In this document: positions 63,556-64,000 of the stretch, in pieces
Position numbering within the stretch: position 1 is the first letter of the stretch
Layout: each line of letters opens with the position of its first letter
Assembly: GCF_036370855.1 (NCBI RefSeq)
Contig: NC_088132.1
Span: 68,610,841 to 68,674,840, forward strand
Direction of reading: 5' to 3'
DNA: 64,000 bases
Source: Dromaius novaehollandiae
Lineage: Eukaryota > Chordata > Aves > Casuariiformes > Dromaiidae
Translations under genes and position numbers: made by a program
The notes under the pieces: generated by a model
What the model was told of the DNA's origin: nothing
What the model saw: only the letters and a program-made list of their open reading frames with translations
The model's database searches: none

Positions 63556-63569
63556 CCCCCCCCCCCCCC
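63556..63569 (+). repeat. Poly-C tract, 14 bases
   Basis: Uninterrupted run of 14 C in intron 1 of PLCXD3. Confidence 0.85.
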
Positions 63570-64000
63570 GCCGCGGTGTCGCATCGTGCTCCCGTGCGCG
63601 GCCGAAGCGCGAGCGAGCGCCTGGGATGCCCAGACCCGGGCGGCGGTGCAGCCTGCTCGCGGCTGGGAGCTGCGACCAACTTGGTGGTGGACGAAAAGCG
63701 CAGGCTGGTTTTACTTACTGAGGAAAGTAAGGTGTTTATGCGCTGCTTTCCTGGCATGATAATCCATAACCTGGACCAAGTGTAAGAGCAGAACGCCAGC
63801 TAGTCTGTATTTCCTTGTAAACTTCTGTCATAAGGTTTGAAAATCTTAGCTCTGCACTCGGGGGGAAATCAGGGGAGGATGCAGGCTTGTCTGCTTTCGC
63901 GAGGGTAAACAGGCCGAGAGACCGATACGAGACTTCATGTCTTGTAGCATTTAGAAAACGTACTGTCTCAACATTAACTTAAATAAGCTAAGTGATGACA

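Larger units (their letters stand above)
62570..63670. other. CpG island over the PLCXD3 promoter, exon 1 and start of intron 1
   Basis: Base composition changes abruptly from AT-leaning DNA upstream to very high GC with dense CpG from about 62,570, and falls back after about 63,670. This is the classic signature of a constitutively unmethylated vertebrate promoter. Long open frames on both strands here (over 320 codons each) are a by-product of the scarcity of A/T-rich stop codons and are not genes. Edges are by eye, plus or minus about 50 bases. Confidence 0.92.
63200..64000 (+). other. PLCXD3: PLCXD3 intron 1, 5' portion
   Basis: The intron starts with the donor GTGAGG immediately after the exon. 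The first 400 bases belong to the CpG island and contain a 42-base homopyrimidine tract (63,218-63,259), a G-rich run (63,389-63,403), CCGGG tandem units and a 14-C run. From about 63,680 the composition returns to AT-leaning, ordinary intron sequence. No further exon was recognised; the open frame running to 63,785 in another phase is not PLCXD3-like. Confidence 0.85.

Noticed and set aside
62598..63584. 328-codon minus-strand frame across the CpG island
   Set aside because: Low-complexity Arg/Pro/Ala-rich translation caused by extreme GC, and it overlaps the true PLCXD3 exon on the other strand.
62711..63721. 336-codon plus-strand frame in a different phase from PLCXD3
   Set aside because: Same composition artefact; it runs through the splice donor and intron and resembles no protein.
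1..64000. tRNA, rRNA, CRISPR arrays, prokaryotic operons or phage features
   Set aside because: No tRNA B-box, no regularly spaced repeats and no prokaryotic gene organisation were seen; the sequence is vertebrate-like.

Overview
The window looks like vertebrate nuclear DNA, most likely from a bird (another sauropsid is possible). It has no dense gene packing, operons or ribosome binding sites. It carries two fragments of CR1 LINEs with avian-type 3' ends and no sign of mammalian Alu, B1 or L1 elements. Its one recognisable gene is a CpG-island first exon. That exon encodes the N-terminus of PLCXD3, a PI-PLC X-domain protein that is Z-linked in birds (location from general knowledge, not visible here).

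Layout. Positions 1 to about 62,560 are non-coding, AT-leaning DNA in which no conserved exon could be recognised. In human the neighbour upstream of PLCXD3 is OXCT1, so this stretch is probably the OXCT1-PLCXD3 intergenic interval; no OXCT1 coding sequence was seen. It contains two CR1 fragments (about 1,770-1,855 and 34,060-34,525), a weak MIR-like SINE remnant (about 31,136-31,265), several homopolymer and short tandem repeats, and a scatter of short GC/CpG-rich patches (near 0.8-1.2, 9.5, 19.4, 26.0, 31.9, 44.5 and 53.9 kb). Several motifs resemble transcription-factor sites, notably RFX-type X-box palindromes.

From about 62,570 to 63,670 there is a strong CpG island. It holds a TATA-less, GC-box promoter, a GC-rich 5' leader ending in a GGC-type triplet repeat that abuts the start codon, and the PLCXD3 first coding exon (63,097-63,199). 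A GTGAGG splice donor follows. The rest of the window is the start of PLCXD3 intron 1, whose first 400 bases are rich in C-tracts and CCGGG repeats.

Best reading: one gene (PLCXD3, plus strand, only exon 1 present) and its upstream regulatory and intergenic DNA. I found no convincing novel protein system. The most useful leads are the in-frame GGC leader repeat, the RFX/CRE-like cluster 1.5 kb upstream of the gene, orphan CpG-rich patches, and one unexplained open frame on the minus strand near 30.5-31.0 kb.
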